Origin: Alentia gelatinosa
Lineage: Eukaryota; Annelida; Polychaeta; Phyllodocida; Polynoidae
Length of the DNA: 64,000 nt
Direction: 5' to 3'
Assembly: GCA_950022655.1 (NCBI GenBank)
Contig: OX465579.1
Location: 41,519,950-41,583,949, forward strand
Part shown: positions 24,146 through 36,816 of the stretch, in pieces
Layout of the letters: each line of letters starts with the position of its first letter
Position numbering within the stretch: the stretch's first letter is position 1
Translations under genes and position numbers: made by a program
Notes under the pieces: model-generated
Databases searched by the model: none
Seen by the model: only the letters and a program-made list of their open reading frames with translations
Told to the model about the DNA's origin: nothing

Positions 24146-27100
24146 AGACCAATTATTAAGCAGACTCCCTTCGGAAACCATATTAATTTGCTTTTTAACG
24201 CCCATCCACATGTTAGGCATGATGTCTGTTGTTTGTACTAATCCACGTATAGTGTTGTCTTCATGACTGCCTTGTAGCAAGTATATATACCTAGATGTCA
24301 TATTCTGAGGTTCATGGGTGCTCTTCTGCGGCAAAGCCCCCTGGGCTTGACATGGTTAATTAGGTGCCTAAATGAGAACCAGCTGAAACAAAGAAGCCTG
24401 TTAAGGAGGTCTCACTGTGTGCACATCATATATACGGCACTCACTTTGTGAATATAACATAGGGAGGCATTTTTATAGACCTATTTAATAAACTACCGGC
24501 AGCTTTAAAGCCCATAATTGGTAATCCTCCATGTTAAAGAATATGAAATCCTATATCTTAAGATCAGAAACCACATAGTTATCTGTTCAGATCCATTTTG
24601 TGCGTGTATTGGCTTAACCAGATGAATTAAGCAGACTATTGATAAATGATGTCCCCAACCTTTAGTACACACTACGGCTGGAAGGAGCAGGTGGAGTGAA
24701 TATTTCTGTAGCTAAAGGACAATTGCATACAACACTGACACATTTCTGGTTGCTCCCTCCTGTTATGGCAGCATTTATTTCACATCTGCGCTATACAGGG
24801 ATGCCTTCAGAATACCACAACACCATACGTATATTATGATGTCCTGCTGTGAAATCATTGTTCGCACACATCTTGGTTTCAGTTGGCTCTACGTAGATAT
24901 GTTTGGCCCTTTTCGTTCGTCTAGAGAAAGGGAGACACAAGGCGTAGGCATATGGAAAAAAACAAGAACGCTAAGTTGCCTTTGTTCTCATGTGATATGT
25001 GTCAGCTTGGTTTTATGTATTTCATTAATCATTGACACGGACTTGAAATGGGGTTTTCTCAATGTATTTGCCTTGATGGAGATCAATCACCGTGATTCTA
25101 ATTGAAGTCTTACACGTTTAATCAGTGAGAGGCAGGTGTATTAATTACATACTCTTACTTTTTACCTTAGGCAAACATATACCTATTCCGAAAATCTACA
25201 CGATGTTGATTGTGATCTAGTTTCGCACACACATTTGTAATATCCATTCTGGCTTCTCTTTTTTTTTACCACACAGAACATTCGTCAGTACTATAATGAA
25301 TCTATTCTAGATACTCGTTATATTATAGAGGTCGAATATTTTACCTGTGCATTAATATATATGATACACATAAATATTTAGACAATATGGCATATAAGGA
25401 AACTTACCACGGACACACTGAGAAAATGTATATAATATACATGTACTTTTAATTCACATATTATATCCAGCGTGTGTCAAACCGACTGTATTGTAACTAT
25501 GGCACTTTACTCTAATAATCGACTATGTATGAAATATAATCGAAGCCTATTTCTATTCAGACAAAATATGAACTGAAGGACAAAAGGAAACGCTAGCCTG
25601 AGACTGCATTTTGAAGCTGACCACTTTCCAATATTAATCGGAGTGAGTGGAATCGGAATATGTGCATGCCCGTTGGAGATCCTATAAGACAGAGTAGCAC
25701 ATCCGACAGATAAGAAGCGATGTGTCCAATGGACAGTAGGTAGGACCTTTACCCTGGCTAGATCACAACCGTGAAAATTAAAATGAAAGTGAGTCAGTTG
25801 AACGTGTCACAGAGAAAATGACAGTTGGATTAGCCCGGCCTAGTACATCTCTAATTAGATGATAACAATTATTTCTAAAAAGCATACGATTAAACATTAC
25901 TAGTAAGGTACTGCCGGGACGAAGGTTCGTATAACATTTGCGTCATATATGGACAATATGGACCTGTATTGTTGGCGCAAGAAATCTATTTAGGAAGGCA
26001 CACATATATCTCATTCCTGGAATCTTCACATTCACTTTATTAGAAGGTATTTCTTACCAGCTGGGCCCATTTACCTTTTGTGGGTAATCAAAGTAGCCTG
26101 AATGAGTTTCTGGGTTCAATTTTCACTGAAGACTTAGGCATTTCCCTCCTATATGTATGACAGTTTTATAAGGTATTTATACTGTATCTTGCGATGTATC
26201 GGGAATTTCTAATAAGATATTACATGCTATCAAATATTATCAATTCTATCAACAAGAGTGACGCCGAAACCTTAGTTATTTGATATATGGTGTGTTAGAA
26301 AGGAGAAATCAATTTCACGTTTTATTTAATGGAAATCTGGTATTGTTGCTCTCCACACACAAAAACACCTTGGAGGTGGTGAAGGTATTGTAAAGCATCA
26401 TAGCTAATACTGAACGACGTCGTTGTAATTACAACTTACTGTTTTCCTTAATCACTGCACGCGTGGTTTCTTCTTGACCGATTTTGTATAGTACCACTGT
26501 ATATGTGTCAAGAAATACGTTGTGTATGTTTATTATGGATGTTGCATTATTGGGATTTTACTCGCCTTTTGTGACGATATTATATGTTGATACGAAATAA
26601 ATTACTTTCTTAAGAACGGGTTATTATTGTCTATTAAAGAAAAAGACAACTCTACAGGTATTTTGTCCAAGGGTTTTACTGTAGAACAAGAATGGTATAT
26701 TCAGTTGTAGCATGAGGGAGGATAGTCTTGTTTTACTATTCAAAGTAAAGACAATATGAATAACTCCTGCCCTATTACAATTAAAAGAACACCCATTCAA
26801 AATAATACAAACTTACTTCCATATCAATACGAAAATCCAATAAAGCCACATATTCAGCATACTATTGGGCTGATAATACAATTAACATACACATGACAAC
26901 CATGCATTTAAATACACCCCTAAATCTGGGTTCCTATTATGCTTGTGATTAGATGCATAAAGATGCCCATCTATATATGTACAGGTATACATAGGATAAA
27001 AACGTAGCTAAGCAGTTAGTTACAATACAACACTGTGATTTTAAATCATGAATAATATTATGCAGAGTGATGAAAGACATTCGCCTTCATTTAACAGTCT

Positions 27101-30100
27101 TACTTCATAGCATTTTACAAGTGATACATAGCACAGATGAAATACTTTAGGCACAGGCAAGGAAATATTCACTTAAATAGTGCCAATGCTTCCAACTGTA
27201 TGGTGGACGTGACCAATCCTACTGGCTTGGTAGCGGTAGATTTACACTATTTTCTTTTATATCACCGATCGTAATAAAACGATTTGTCCTTGGAGATATC
27301 CTATCACATGTGCACATATACATGGCTTGTGCCACAGTATCGCCTAATATGAGCATTTTGATTCTTAGCTTTGCGTTTCATACAGCAAAATATATTTATG
27401 TAGAACTATATGGCGCTTCATATTAAAAAAAAAGAAAAAATTATAACAAAACATGTTAGCATTATATGGTGTGTTACTAATAGATAGATCTCACATGATA
27501 CGCAACGTGAATAGCAACAAGATTCAAATACTATATAACAAAACGATATTGAGTGCAGAGAGGTAAGGCTGAATAGGCAACTAAAATTATCATTTTTCCG
27601 AGATTGAATCCTTCAAAACCTTACATTATTAAGAAGAATGAAATTCGACACCAACAAGGGAAACGAAATGCGAGTATCATAGATACAGTGAGGAATGATT
27701 CCCTATTTGTTACAAAATGATACCAGGTAAGTACATATTGTAAACTTCGAATATACTTCCATGTATTGGGTTTAATCCACAAGACCAAATATTAAACAAA
27801 AGCCATATGTACATACACATTTTCTCTTTTAGGACAACCTGGAAAAACATACAAAAACACAGTTGCTATATTACATCTAATAATGTGAATTTTAAGGGAT
27901 AAAAGCAACTGCCGCCGGGTTCAAATTCTAAAGGTATATGATAGACCAGGGTCAGCACAAGAAGCTCTTTCGATGTTACAGCTAACAAGCTAATGCCATC
28001 TCTCCCCCGTTACAATAGCAAACTTCTATACTGTTGATAGAAGGGCGGGTCGGTAGGGGAACATTTTCCGGAGAAATAGGTTCCTTGCCGACAGTCAACT
28101 CCTAAGAGTTGGATACTCACTTGGCAATAAGGTCCTGAGGAATGCCACATAAATAGGCAGATAGCGTACCCTTCGTGGGGGCTCGCCATCTGTCCCCCAA
28201 CGCACCACTCATTAAGCAGAGCTGCTGGTTAGTGCTAAGCCCAAGCAGCGTGAAGGACCTGCTGGGCGATTGCCGGCTGCTGGAACTCCCCTAGCCTGGA
28301 GGCCTGGCCTATGTACTCCCATATTAGGCCAGATTTGTACTGCCATTTTGTCAAATGCATTGTGGGATTTTATCCTTTAAAAAGTCGGCATTAGTCTTTT
28401 TTGTCATCCATTTCAAATAAATGTGGATAAGCTATTTGGGGGATCTCTTGAGGGAGAAAGGCTTGATTTGAAAAGTTCAAGGTTTCATTTTTATTTTTTT
28501 TATTTAGTAAATAAGTATCTCTCAGTCAAAGCTGGGTTTTTTTCAGATACATTTCGGTAACTCATTTACGAGTACACGAATCAGGTCGCTCAGAAAATCT
28601 AGCAGATCCTCTGATCCGCTTGGCTTGCAAGTGGGTCAAAGAATCAGCTGTGAGGCTGTATCTGTAGAGCTGGAGCTTCAGCACAGGAGAGAGGCTGGAG
28701 AAAGAGTCGGGCAACACTATCACAATAAGTCCAATTCAAAGTAGTTTTTGACCCAACATCTGAGGGTAGATAAATGAAGACATGAAGTAAACATTACGAC
28801 ACGACAAGACTTTTCTTATTTTCCGTTTCAGTGGCGCCTGTATATATCTAACCTCATTCTTACATTGGCTACAAGCACTAGCAAGGATATCATGCGTTGA
28901 CAGTGAAATTGTCTGGGGCATATATATCACAGAAGAATGTTATACAATCTCCATTATTAACCAGGAGTTGAAGATCAACAAGGCCGGGCATATCCTGTTT
29001 AACTTGCTGTAGGGGAAGTATTCATTGCTATTTAACGGACAGATAAACTGTTTGGACAGTGATAGCTTTCCCGGAATAATCGCGACCCTAAGATAAGATG
29101 CACAGAGGAAAAAGCAATGTCGTATTAAACAAGACATGCACGACTCTACAGCTTTAGCAACGTCCGTACTGTAAAATGTAGCAGACTCCCTCAGATCGCG
29201 TTCAAGTTTGCAGTGGACTTACAACAATAATGGCACTACTGGAATCCCACTGATCAACACTGATCTCACAATCCCAGGTGCTTTTTTGGTATAACTGCTA
29301 CGTCTTAAAGGAACCTGACAATACTGCTCCCACATGCTCCCCTCCATTATTCTAATTTACACTGCTTTCATTATTCATGGAAATGTCGGTACCACCACAC
29401 GGCATTGTGTCTCGTATCCTGCATTGATTCTGTACATTCCGGTGTAATAAGATGTCCTATAAACAGATCATATATTCACTTTGAGATCACATACATGTCA
29501 ATGATAATACTCTAACATGGAGAACTAACGTCAGAGGATAATGGTGATCAGCAAGTCTGCGAAAGAAAATGTGAACTTTAGATGTCTGATGTGTAATTAG
29601 ATCAATATGATTAATACCTAAAGTGTTAATTTTCTATGGCCATGATATCATTTGAAATATAGATTTTTTTTTTTAAGACATCCCAGAAAAGAACCCATCG
29701 TCTGAGGAATTTAAATGATCCCCAATGTCCCAGTTTGAATTAAGTTAATGTTAACTGATATCTCTTAAATTCAATGATATTGTCATATGGTGCATCTCTG
29801 TCCTGTTATTCATTAATATCACATTATTCGCTTTTAATGAAAGCATGCCTACAATCATTTTACGGTTTACCACGTACATGAACCTAACGGTTCAGATATC
29901 TCGATTATGTATCAGCTCTTGATCCTCAGCAGTCATGATACAGTGAAACATAAATCTGCTTAAAAACGGAAACTGTAATAGAAGTCTTGTTTGTTTATGG
30001 CCTTACTATCTGCATTATAAGCCTGTCCCATTGAAGCTTCATTAAAATGCTCCATCCCAAGACTGGTGGAATCATTCTGGATATCCCTAGCCCGCTATTC

Positions 30101-30492
30101 TTATTTGACTATTGAAGGAATAAAAAGATCTGATTTCTTATGTACTGAAATCCGGAAAAAAAATTCAAATACTGTTGGGACAAAGCTTAATTAGTTGATG
30201 GGCGCCATTCGATTGCGTATTTAGAACTCCGGTATCATTAACACCGGGTTTGTTTTGTATATCACAAAGTTTCCCACACCGGATGTGACGTCAGCGTCAT
30301 TCAACAAGAGTGTGCGGACGGCGTCAGTTGTCATGGTTAACCTCTCTACTCAATTCATCCAATCAGACGAATCTTATCTGAACAAGCTACGTCCTAACAT
30401 AAGTACACGCAGAGCCTTACTACAGATTCAAGTTGATGAAATAACCTACAACATGAAATACTGCATCTTTATCAATGTGCATGGCGCACTCT

Positions 30493-30743
30493 CGTCTCTT
30501 ATCGGATATCACTTAATACATTTCATTATTTTTGTTTAATATAAAATTAGGGTGACCTTTTAAGACGTTTATAAATGGCCTTGGGAATTTTATTTTTGCT
30601 TATTATACTGGGTAAATCGTCTCTTATCGGATATCAGTTAATACATTTCATAATTTTTGTTTTATATAAAATTAGGGTGACCTTTTAAGACGTTTATAAA
30701 TGGCCGTGGGAATTTTATTTTTTCTTATTATACTGGGTAAATC
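30493..30743. repeat. tandem duplication, two 125-bp copies
   Basis: Both copies begin CGTCTCTTATCGGATATCA and run through TAGGGTGACCTTTTAAGACG to TTATTATACTGGGTAAATC. Only a handful of mismatches separate them, so the duplication is recent. The first copy overlaps the 3' end of an otherwise unsupported open frame (30255-30539). Confidence 0.9.
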
Positions 30744-32068
30744 TTTAAATGATTTAGATACAGCCTACCAAGTTACTGTCCTGTCTCTAAATCACCTGTT
30801 CGACACACATTTGCGAAATGTAAATTTCAAAGATTATGAGCTTATACTGCTGCTGAAATACAAGTAATTGAAACGGGAAAAGGTCACAACAAACGGCAGC
30901 TTTCCATTTCTATGTGACGGCTTATTAAGTACACTCTTTGTAGAGTAGCTTACACTGGGGATTAACAATAATTATGATAATATCAACTTTTATACCCTGG
31001 TGACTGCAATTTGTTGCAGCATACTGACAAATTAAAAAGCACAATTATCATACATGCATTGGAGCAGTACCATTCACCACACTAATGACAATACCGTTTA
31101 CTGCTTGCCAATACCTTTCGCTTTGGTCTGGTAATAATATCTATCTGGCCTGTTATCTTATCTATGTAGTACATGGTCCAGTGATGCAGAAGGGTGTGTT
31201 AATAACATCATTACGGTACGCCTGTGTAATATTACGAACGGTGGAAACTGGGATGTACATTGGTCGGCTTCGAGGAAGTCTCCGAATTCAATATTATAAT
31301 TGTAGCAACCAAAGGTACTATAATTCAGTATCTTGTGCATTACCTGTTTTCTTCTACCTCAGACATATCTAAAGTATATCGCACTTACTAAATAACCATG
31401 AAGGCGGTCAACCCTATATTTATAAGTATCTTACCTTTTACCACAACTCTGAATTTTTCCAAAGCTACGATATAAAAGGCCTTCATAGATTGATTCTGCG
31501 CGTTTTCAATTAAAATACCATTTTCTGATATACACATTATCATTATCATTCGTGTGGATAATAACTAGAATATATATATGTTTTGTTTATATAAAAGGAG
31601 TAGCTTGTAGCTTTGACTCTGGTAAGGTACACGAATCCTGTACCTGGTATACAGCATTATCCATCCTGTGTCTGGTATGGTATGAGTAAAGGTTGTTATC
31701 ATACCTTTAATACAAATACTCTATCAATATTACAGGCACGGAGGTACCGTCCAGAGCTGAAGTACGGGTTGCCGTATGACATACCTGATGTTATTACACC
31801 TTAACATTGAACAACCAGAGAAATAAAACATATCCTAAATGTCTGGCTATTCCACTACAGGTTGTCTGTATCACAACTCTGATCTTACTCTACCTCTAAC
31901 ATCAAATTGTGAAAATTATATATAATCTAAAGGATAAGAATAAATTTCTGCTTGCCTATCTAAATAATGATGCATCATATTCGGTATACAGCCTATCACC
32001 AGATGAATAAGTCTTTCTATCTCATGCGTGTGCTGCGATGTGATGCATCTCATCCAAGGCTGTATCAC

Positions 32069-32581
32069 ACTCCTAGTGAGACGGACCTTATTCAAGGAAC
32101 CCTTAATTCAGCGAGTCTATTTCCCATTTACATAAATGATCTTGTAATCAATTTGACCAACACTAAGAAACATTCGTATGCTGACGATACATTGTTATGT
32201 ATACATGACCGATCTCCTGGGGAATCGGCGGTAACAATGCAGAGGGAACTAGATGAACTTGAATATCGGTATGCACATAATATATTAACTATTAATACTA
32301 AGAAAGTTAAACTAATGATATTCGGTTCATCTCTGAAGATCGGCAATGGAGAAAACGACCATTGTGAACTGACGTTAAATGCATCGCGTTTGACGATTGT
32401 ACCTAGTTATAAATATCTTGGCATTACTTAGATCGTAGCTTAAACTTTAGAATCTATATCATTAATGTGGTTAAAACGTATGGCAACCTTCGCGTGTTGT
32501 TGACTGATTGTACAAAAATATCAGTCAATTGTCAACTGATGTACAGTAAGGATAATACAAAGGATATTTACGTTCCATTCT
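32069..32581 (+). pseudogene. non-LTR retrotransposon reverse transcriptase fragment (frameshifted)
   Basis: The open frame gives LIQGTLNSASLFPIYINDL, SYADDTLLCIH, LTINTKKVKLMIFGS and SYKYLGIT. These are, in order, the G-SLFPIYIND box, the YADD catalytic box, and the NTKK..LMIFG and YLGI thumb motifs of LINE reverse transcriptases. After YLGIT the frame meets TAG, but the next frame continues at once with LDRSLNFRIYIINVVKTYGN, as expected for the family, so a single base has been lost near 32430. The endonuclease and the 5' palm motifs were not found. Clade (CR1, Jockey or similar) cannot be fixed. Confidence 0.75.
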
Positions 32582-33233
32582 AATCATAACCACTTCAATG
32601 AAATAAACTCCTTATTGTTATCACATCACCAAGACTAGTTTCTCTAGGATATACTTTGTCTGAGGGCGATATGCTGTATGATACCATTTTTAGCATTGCA
32701 CGCTATCATATGACTGTCATTAAAACATAAAGCTGCAGCGATATGTTTTCTACTACTAAATCCAATCCTTTTGTATAGATAGTCCACTGACTACAAATGA
32801 GATTCAAACGTTTCAACACGCATATACATATATAGGTTGTCACCTTCTTAACAATACGGTTATGATAGATCAGCCAGTGTGAAAGAGTATAAATAAACAA
32901 ACCATTTAAAAAGCCAGTTTCCTCGAGTGCTTTGAAGCCATTCTCATATTTCTGTTCTTGAGCAGACCTTTTCAATGGCACCTCATTGTACAAAAGTACT
33001 TACGACGAACACACTGGCACGACTCAATATTCACGTTTTTGCTGTGAATTTGATATGAACACCTTTTTCATAGTGATATTCAAAAATATAAAATAAAAAT
33101 ACAAAATATAGCATAGCCTTCATCTTCTAATGAATATTACTGCAGAGTGTTGTCTAACAACTAAATTTCTTTCGGTTATCATATCTCAATTGTAGTAAAT
33201 AACTTTTTTTTGATTTATGCATTATATGCTCAG

Positions 33234-33302
33234 GAATTCGTCCAGGAATTCTTTGGTATCCCGGAGAGAGACATTCGTCATCTCTTCTACACTGAGAAAT
33301 AA
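33234..33302 (+). other. possible orphan coding stretch (terminal-exon-like)
   Basis: After an acceptor-like ATGCTCAG the plus strand reads EFVQEFFGIPERDIRHLFY then TEK and TAA. The composition looks protein-like, but no partner exon upstream was found and the family is unknown. Confidence 0.15.
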
Positions 33303-33383
33303 TTGAAGATATTAAACAGTATTACGTTCTGCGTCCAGCCTTTTTCAAAGGACTCCATTCAAACACGTTAACCGGTATAGGCG

Positions 33384-33389
33384 TTTAAT
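33384..33389 (-). promoter_or_regulatory. candidate polyadenylation signal of the LolA-like gene
   Basis: ATTAAA on the minus strand, 100 bases past the stop codon at 33489-33491. It is a plausible position for a short 3' UTR. A single hexamer is weak evidence. Confidence 0.3.
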
Positions 33390-33488
33390 AAATACCATAC
33401 CAGACCAGGAGAGTTGTGCCGCCTCATCCAGTGCTTTACCTATGGCGGCGTCGGGACGCTGGCGTCTTACAGTCATTACTCAGCGTTC

Positions 33489-33604
33489 TTAATCCTGTAC
33501 CTGGTACGGAATACCGGTGCCTCGTTTCCACAAGAAGAATGCTCCTCCAAGCCCGAGCAACATTCCCACAATTAGCATCATGATACCAAGTCCAGCCATC
33601 GAGC
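33489..33604 (-). CDS. LolA-like gene, last exon with membrane helix
   Basis: Acceptor CTGTTTCAG. Encodes MAGLGIMMLIVGMLLGLGG then AFFLWKRGTGIPYQVQD and TAA. The glycine-spaced helix followed by W-K-R fits a stop-transfer segment, so the protein is type I with a tail of about 13 residues. Confidence 0.88.
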
Positions 33605-36600
33605 CTGAAACAAGTTGCACGTAATGGAGAATTAGTTTTAACCAATGACTACAGACCACGCAGATATCGATAAACACTCCTTAATGATGTTGGTAGAATA
33701 GCCACTGTGGAATGCTTCGTCAAATCGTATGTTATACATGAATCACATATTATTATATACCCTAGGAGGTATAAATACTCTAATTGACTAACATCAATTG
33801 CGCCAAATGTATTCCCCTTTCCCACTAGATAATAGAAGAATGGAATAATAAAATACAAATATCACAACCTGTAGAGGTACAGTGCAGATGCTTTACAGTT
33901 CTAGATTTTCGGAAGTTGGGTGGGCACCTTGAAGACGTACAATTCAATTCAATATCTTTATTTCAGACTCAGTTCACACAGGTCCATATAAAAAGAAGTA
34001 AAAATGTAGTTAAGATACGTATGCTGTTGCACATATAAAATAATACCAAAAAACGTTTTATATTAATCTGAAGCATGGCACTGATTGAATAGGGATGTGT
34101 GCCAGTGCTTCCACATTTGTGAGGTAAACCTTACATCACTTAGACAGACATGGCCCTGCTCTCAGTATGTTTTCAGACTTTCCAAGTTTTGACATGAACC
34201 TATAAATATACTTTTTTTTTTTTTTGTCTTCTACGGGCCGATAATATTTGTTGATAACCCTGGTTTAAAACATTTGTTTATAACACATAAATGACAGCAC
34301 AAGTCCAGGTCAGACAACCTGGCACCTTGACAAAACCCTTCAAAGCTGATTACGATGCCTGATGAGCCGAGCACGGTGAAACCTTCCCCCCCCCCCCCCC
34401 CTCCCCAGTTTGACTCTCAAACACTTCACATCTTGATATGTTACTATACACAGTATCACACTGTTGTGTCCATATAGCTCACTATAGAGACACCGGGGAG
34501 ACGCTTGTTGACACTATGATGTCACACCTGACAGTGCGCCATGGTTACAGTGGTTAGGTGCAGTTCTAAAAACTGCCACTCAAGGTAGCATCGCTTAGGG
34601 AGCAGGACGTCACCACGTCTGATATAAATATACTTTCTTATTGTGGCACCAAATGATGGCAAGTTATAGAAAGCAAATGTGGATGCTTTATATTTCTACA
34701 TTATCGGAAAATGGATAGACTAGGAGGGTAAGGTGCGGCGTGTTAAGCAATGTTTAGTACTGGTGCGGGAGTCTATCCTTACCGGAGGAGTGGCCAGTGA
34801 CAGTGCTGCAGTGCCGATTATCACAGTAAGCGAATGGCAGGCGCGGGTCGTCTATGTCCTTGTCCGTCTTCAGCGAGCCCTTCTTCACCTTTAATCGCTG
34901 CAACAAGGTATCACCACAGTATAACGTAATTCAACTAAACCAGTCACAGTTGACTATCAATTGACATTTCTATATCTTCTATTGTTCACCTATAATTATG
35001 CATGGAAGAACAATGAGAAATTATTGATTGCAATAAAATGCTTTTAAAAAAGTTATAATTTAGAGTGTGCGCATGTGCGTGTCCGCGTGTGCCTGTCAGT
35101 GGTCTGGGATCGCAGGGATTCGTATATGTCCAGTCGGAGTGGAGCTAGCTGCCGCCGAATTGTGGATATTACAGAATTTTGAGTAATAGACATAATATTT
35201 TTAAGATTTCGGATATCCGTAATTTTCGAAATACATCCCTGACTTTTTAATGACTCTCGGTTTGTTGATTATGTTGGTCCTAATTCTGTTGATAAATTAC
35301 ACTGGGCTCTCGACGTTACTCCAAAATGGCACCCCTGCTCTTTTGAAGTTAATGTAATAAAGCAGAACAATGAATCTTTTCACCTGAATTCAAAATACTT
35401 CACCATTGATTAATGATATCAAGAATTCGATCATTTATTTAATTGCTGAGAACCTCTATGGTTTCAATGTTAGTTTCTAAAACAAAGAGTTTTCTTTTTC
35501 ATAATGATTTCCAATTTCTTTATATAAAACGCAGGTCGGGTGAATATTTCTTATTTTGACCAATATATCGTATACTATCCTTAATTGAAACCCGTCAAGG
35601 CGAGACCCTAAGTGCAACGAGGGGAAACGCTAATATTGTATTAGAGCGTGCTTGCTCGCTCTAAATACATCGCCTAGAGGTTACAGTTGTCACATATGGG
35701 GTTTCAGCGTGCTTCCAGAAAACCAGCCATTCACTCTCTGCGTGCTATTTACTGTGGTAGTGGGACGTGAGCAGGGTGCCAGTGTCTCAGGGTTTGAGAG
35801 GATCCTCGACCCAGGCAGTTGCATAAATGGCAAGTTGACTGGGTGCGAGTGGGTTACAGAAAGCTATTCATAGACTGAATGTAACCCAAACCTCATAATT
35901 GTTATTCATTTATAAATGCACGCTCATTCATCAATGATGAATATTCTATTTGCTTCTAGTTGAGAGGGGCGGCCCTGCCACTCACTGCATCACACATGTA
36001 CCGCCACCTAGGGACGCCGGCCAGAACACATCAGGATAGAGGCGCCACCAGCGACCAACTGTATATAATCAGATGTGAGAGGCCGACAGTTTGAGTGTTG
36101 ACAGTCATACTAATTAGTGCCCTGGAGATTTCCGAAATTAGGTGGTTGGACAACAGCACTGACCAAATCAAAGTTCATGCCGGAAGTGATTGTTTCCTTC
36201 GGGATATTCATAACAGAACCGAGAGTTTCCTAATTTCAGATTAGGAGAATAAAACGTTTGTAAACGAATATCAGCCTTTATCATCCTACATGTAATAAAA
36301 GATCTGCAGAGTAATATGTTCAGAATCATAAAAGTGAAGAAAACAGCGCAACTTCAGTGTCTTCAATTGCTATTGGTATGTTCTTCTGTCTTCACTTCGT
36401 CTTAATGCGGGAGTTGTAGTACATAAACTTAAGCAACGGGCCCTCACTATATTTTAATATATAAGGAGGTTATAGCAAGGATTGAGAGTCAAGTGAATGA
36501 TTCATTTTTAATACGGTCTCGATCAGTATAGATTCAGACCTAAAGTGCATTTAGTCATTTAAATCTACTCGATAGTGCGTATTGAGGGTGTTACCTTGGA

Positions 36601-36772
36601 TCCGGCCTCACTAACTACCTCGATTATGAGACCCTTGTCACTGTTGATAACATTTTCCAGACTCCTGTACGCTGTCGGCAGTGACACCTGAGGTACCGGC
36701 CTGTCAACGTCCCCTGGAAGGAAACAACCTCTATCTCATGAGTGAAATCCGGATACATAGGATTTATATATA

Positions 36773-36816
<44 letters not shown>

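Larger units (their letters stand above)
20098..31966. other. intergenic region between the two convergent genes (plus 3' UTR of the SV2-like gene)
   Basis: About 11.9 kb with no gene I can support. It contains TA microsatellites (23748-23812, 24079-24141) and a 125-bp tandem duplication (30493-30743). The open frames at 21154-21513, 22236-22481, 24836-25105, 28736-29137, 30255-30539 and 31085-31372 are short, match nothing I know and lack splice context. Long poly(IY) frames over the TA runs are artefacts. Confidence 0.5.

Noticed and set aside
23596..24334. Open frames on both strands rich in IYIYIY
   Set aside because: They are translations of TA microsatellites and their flanks; no protein-like sequence is present.
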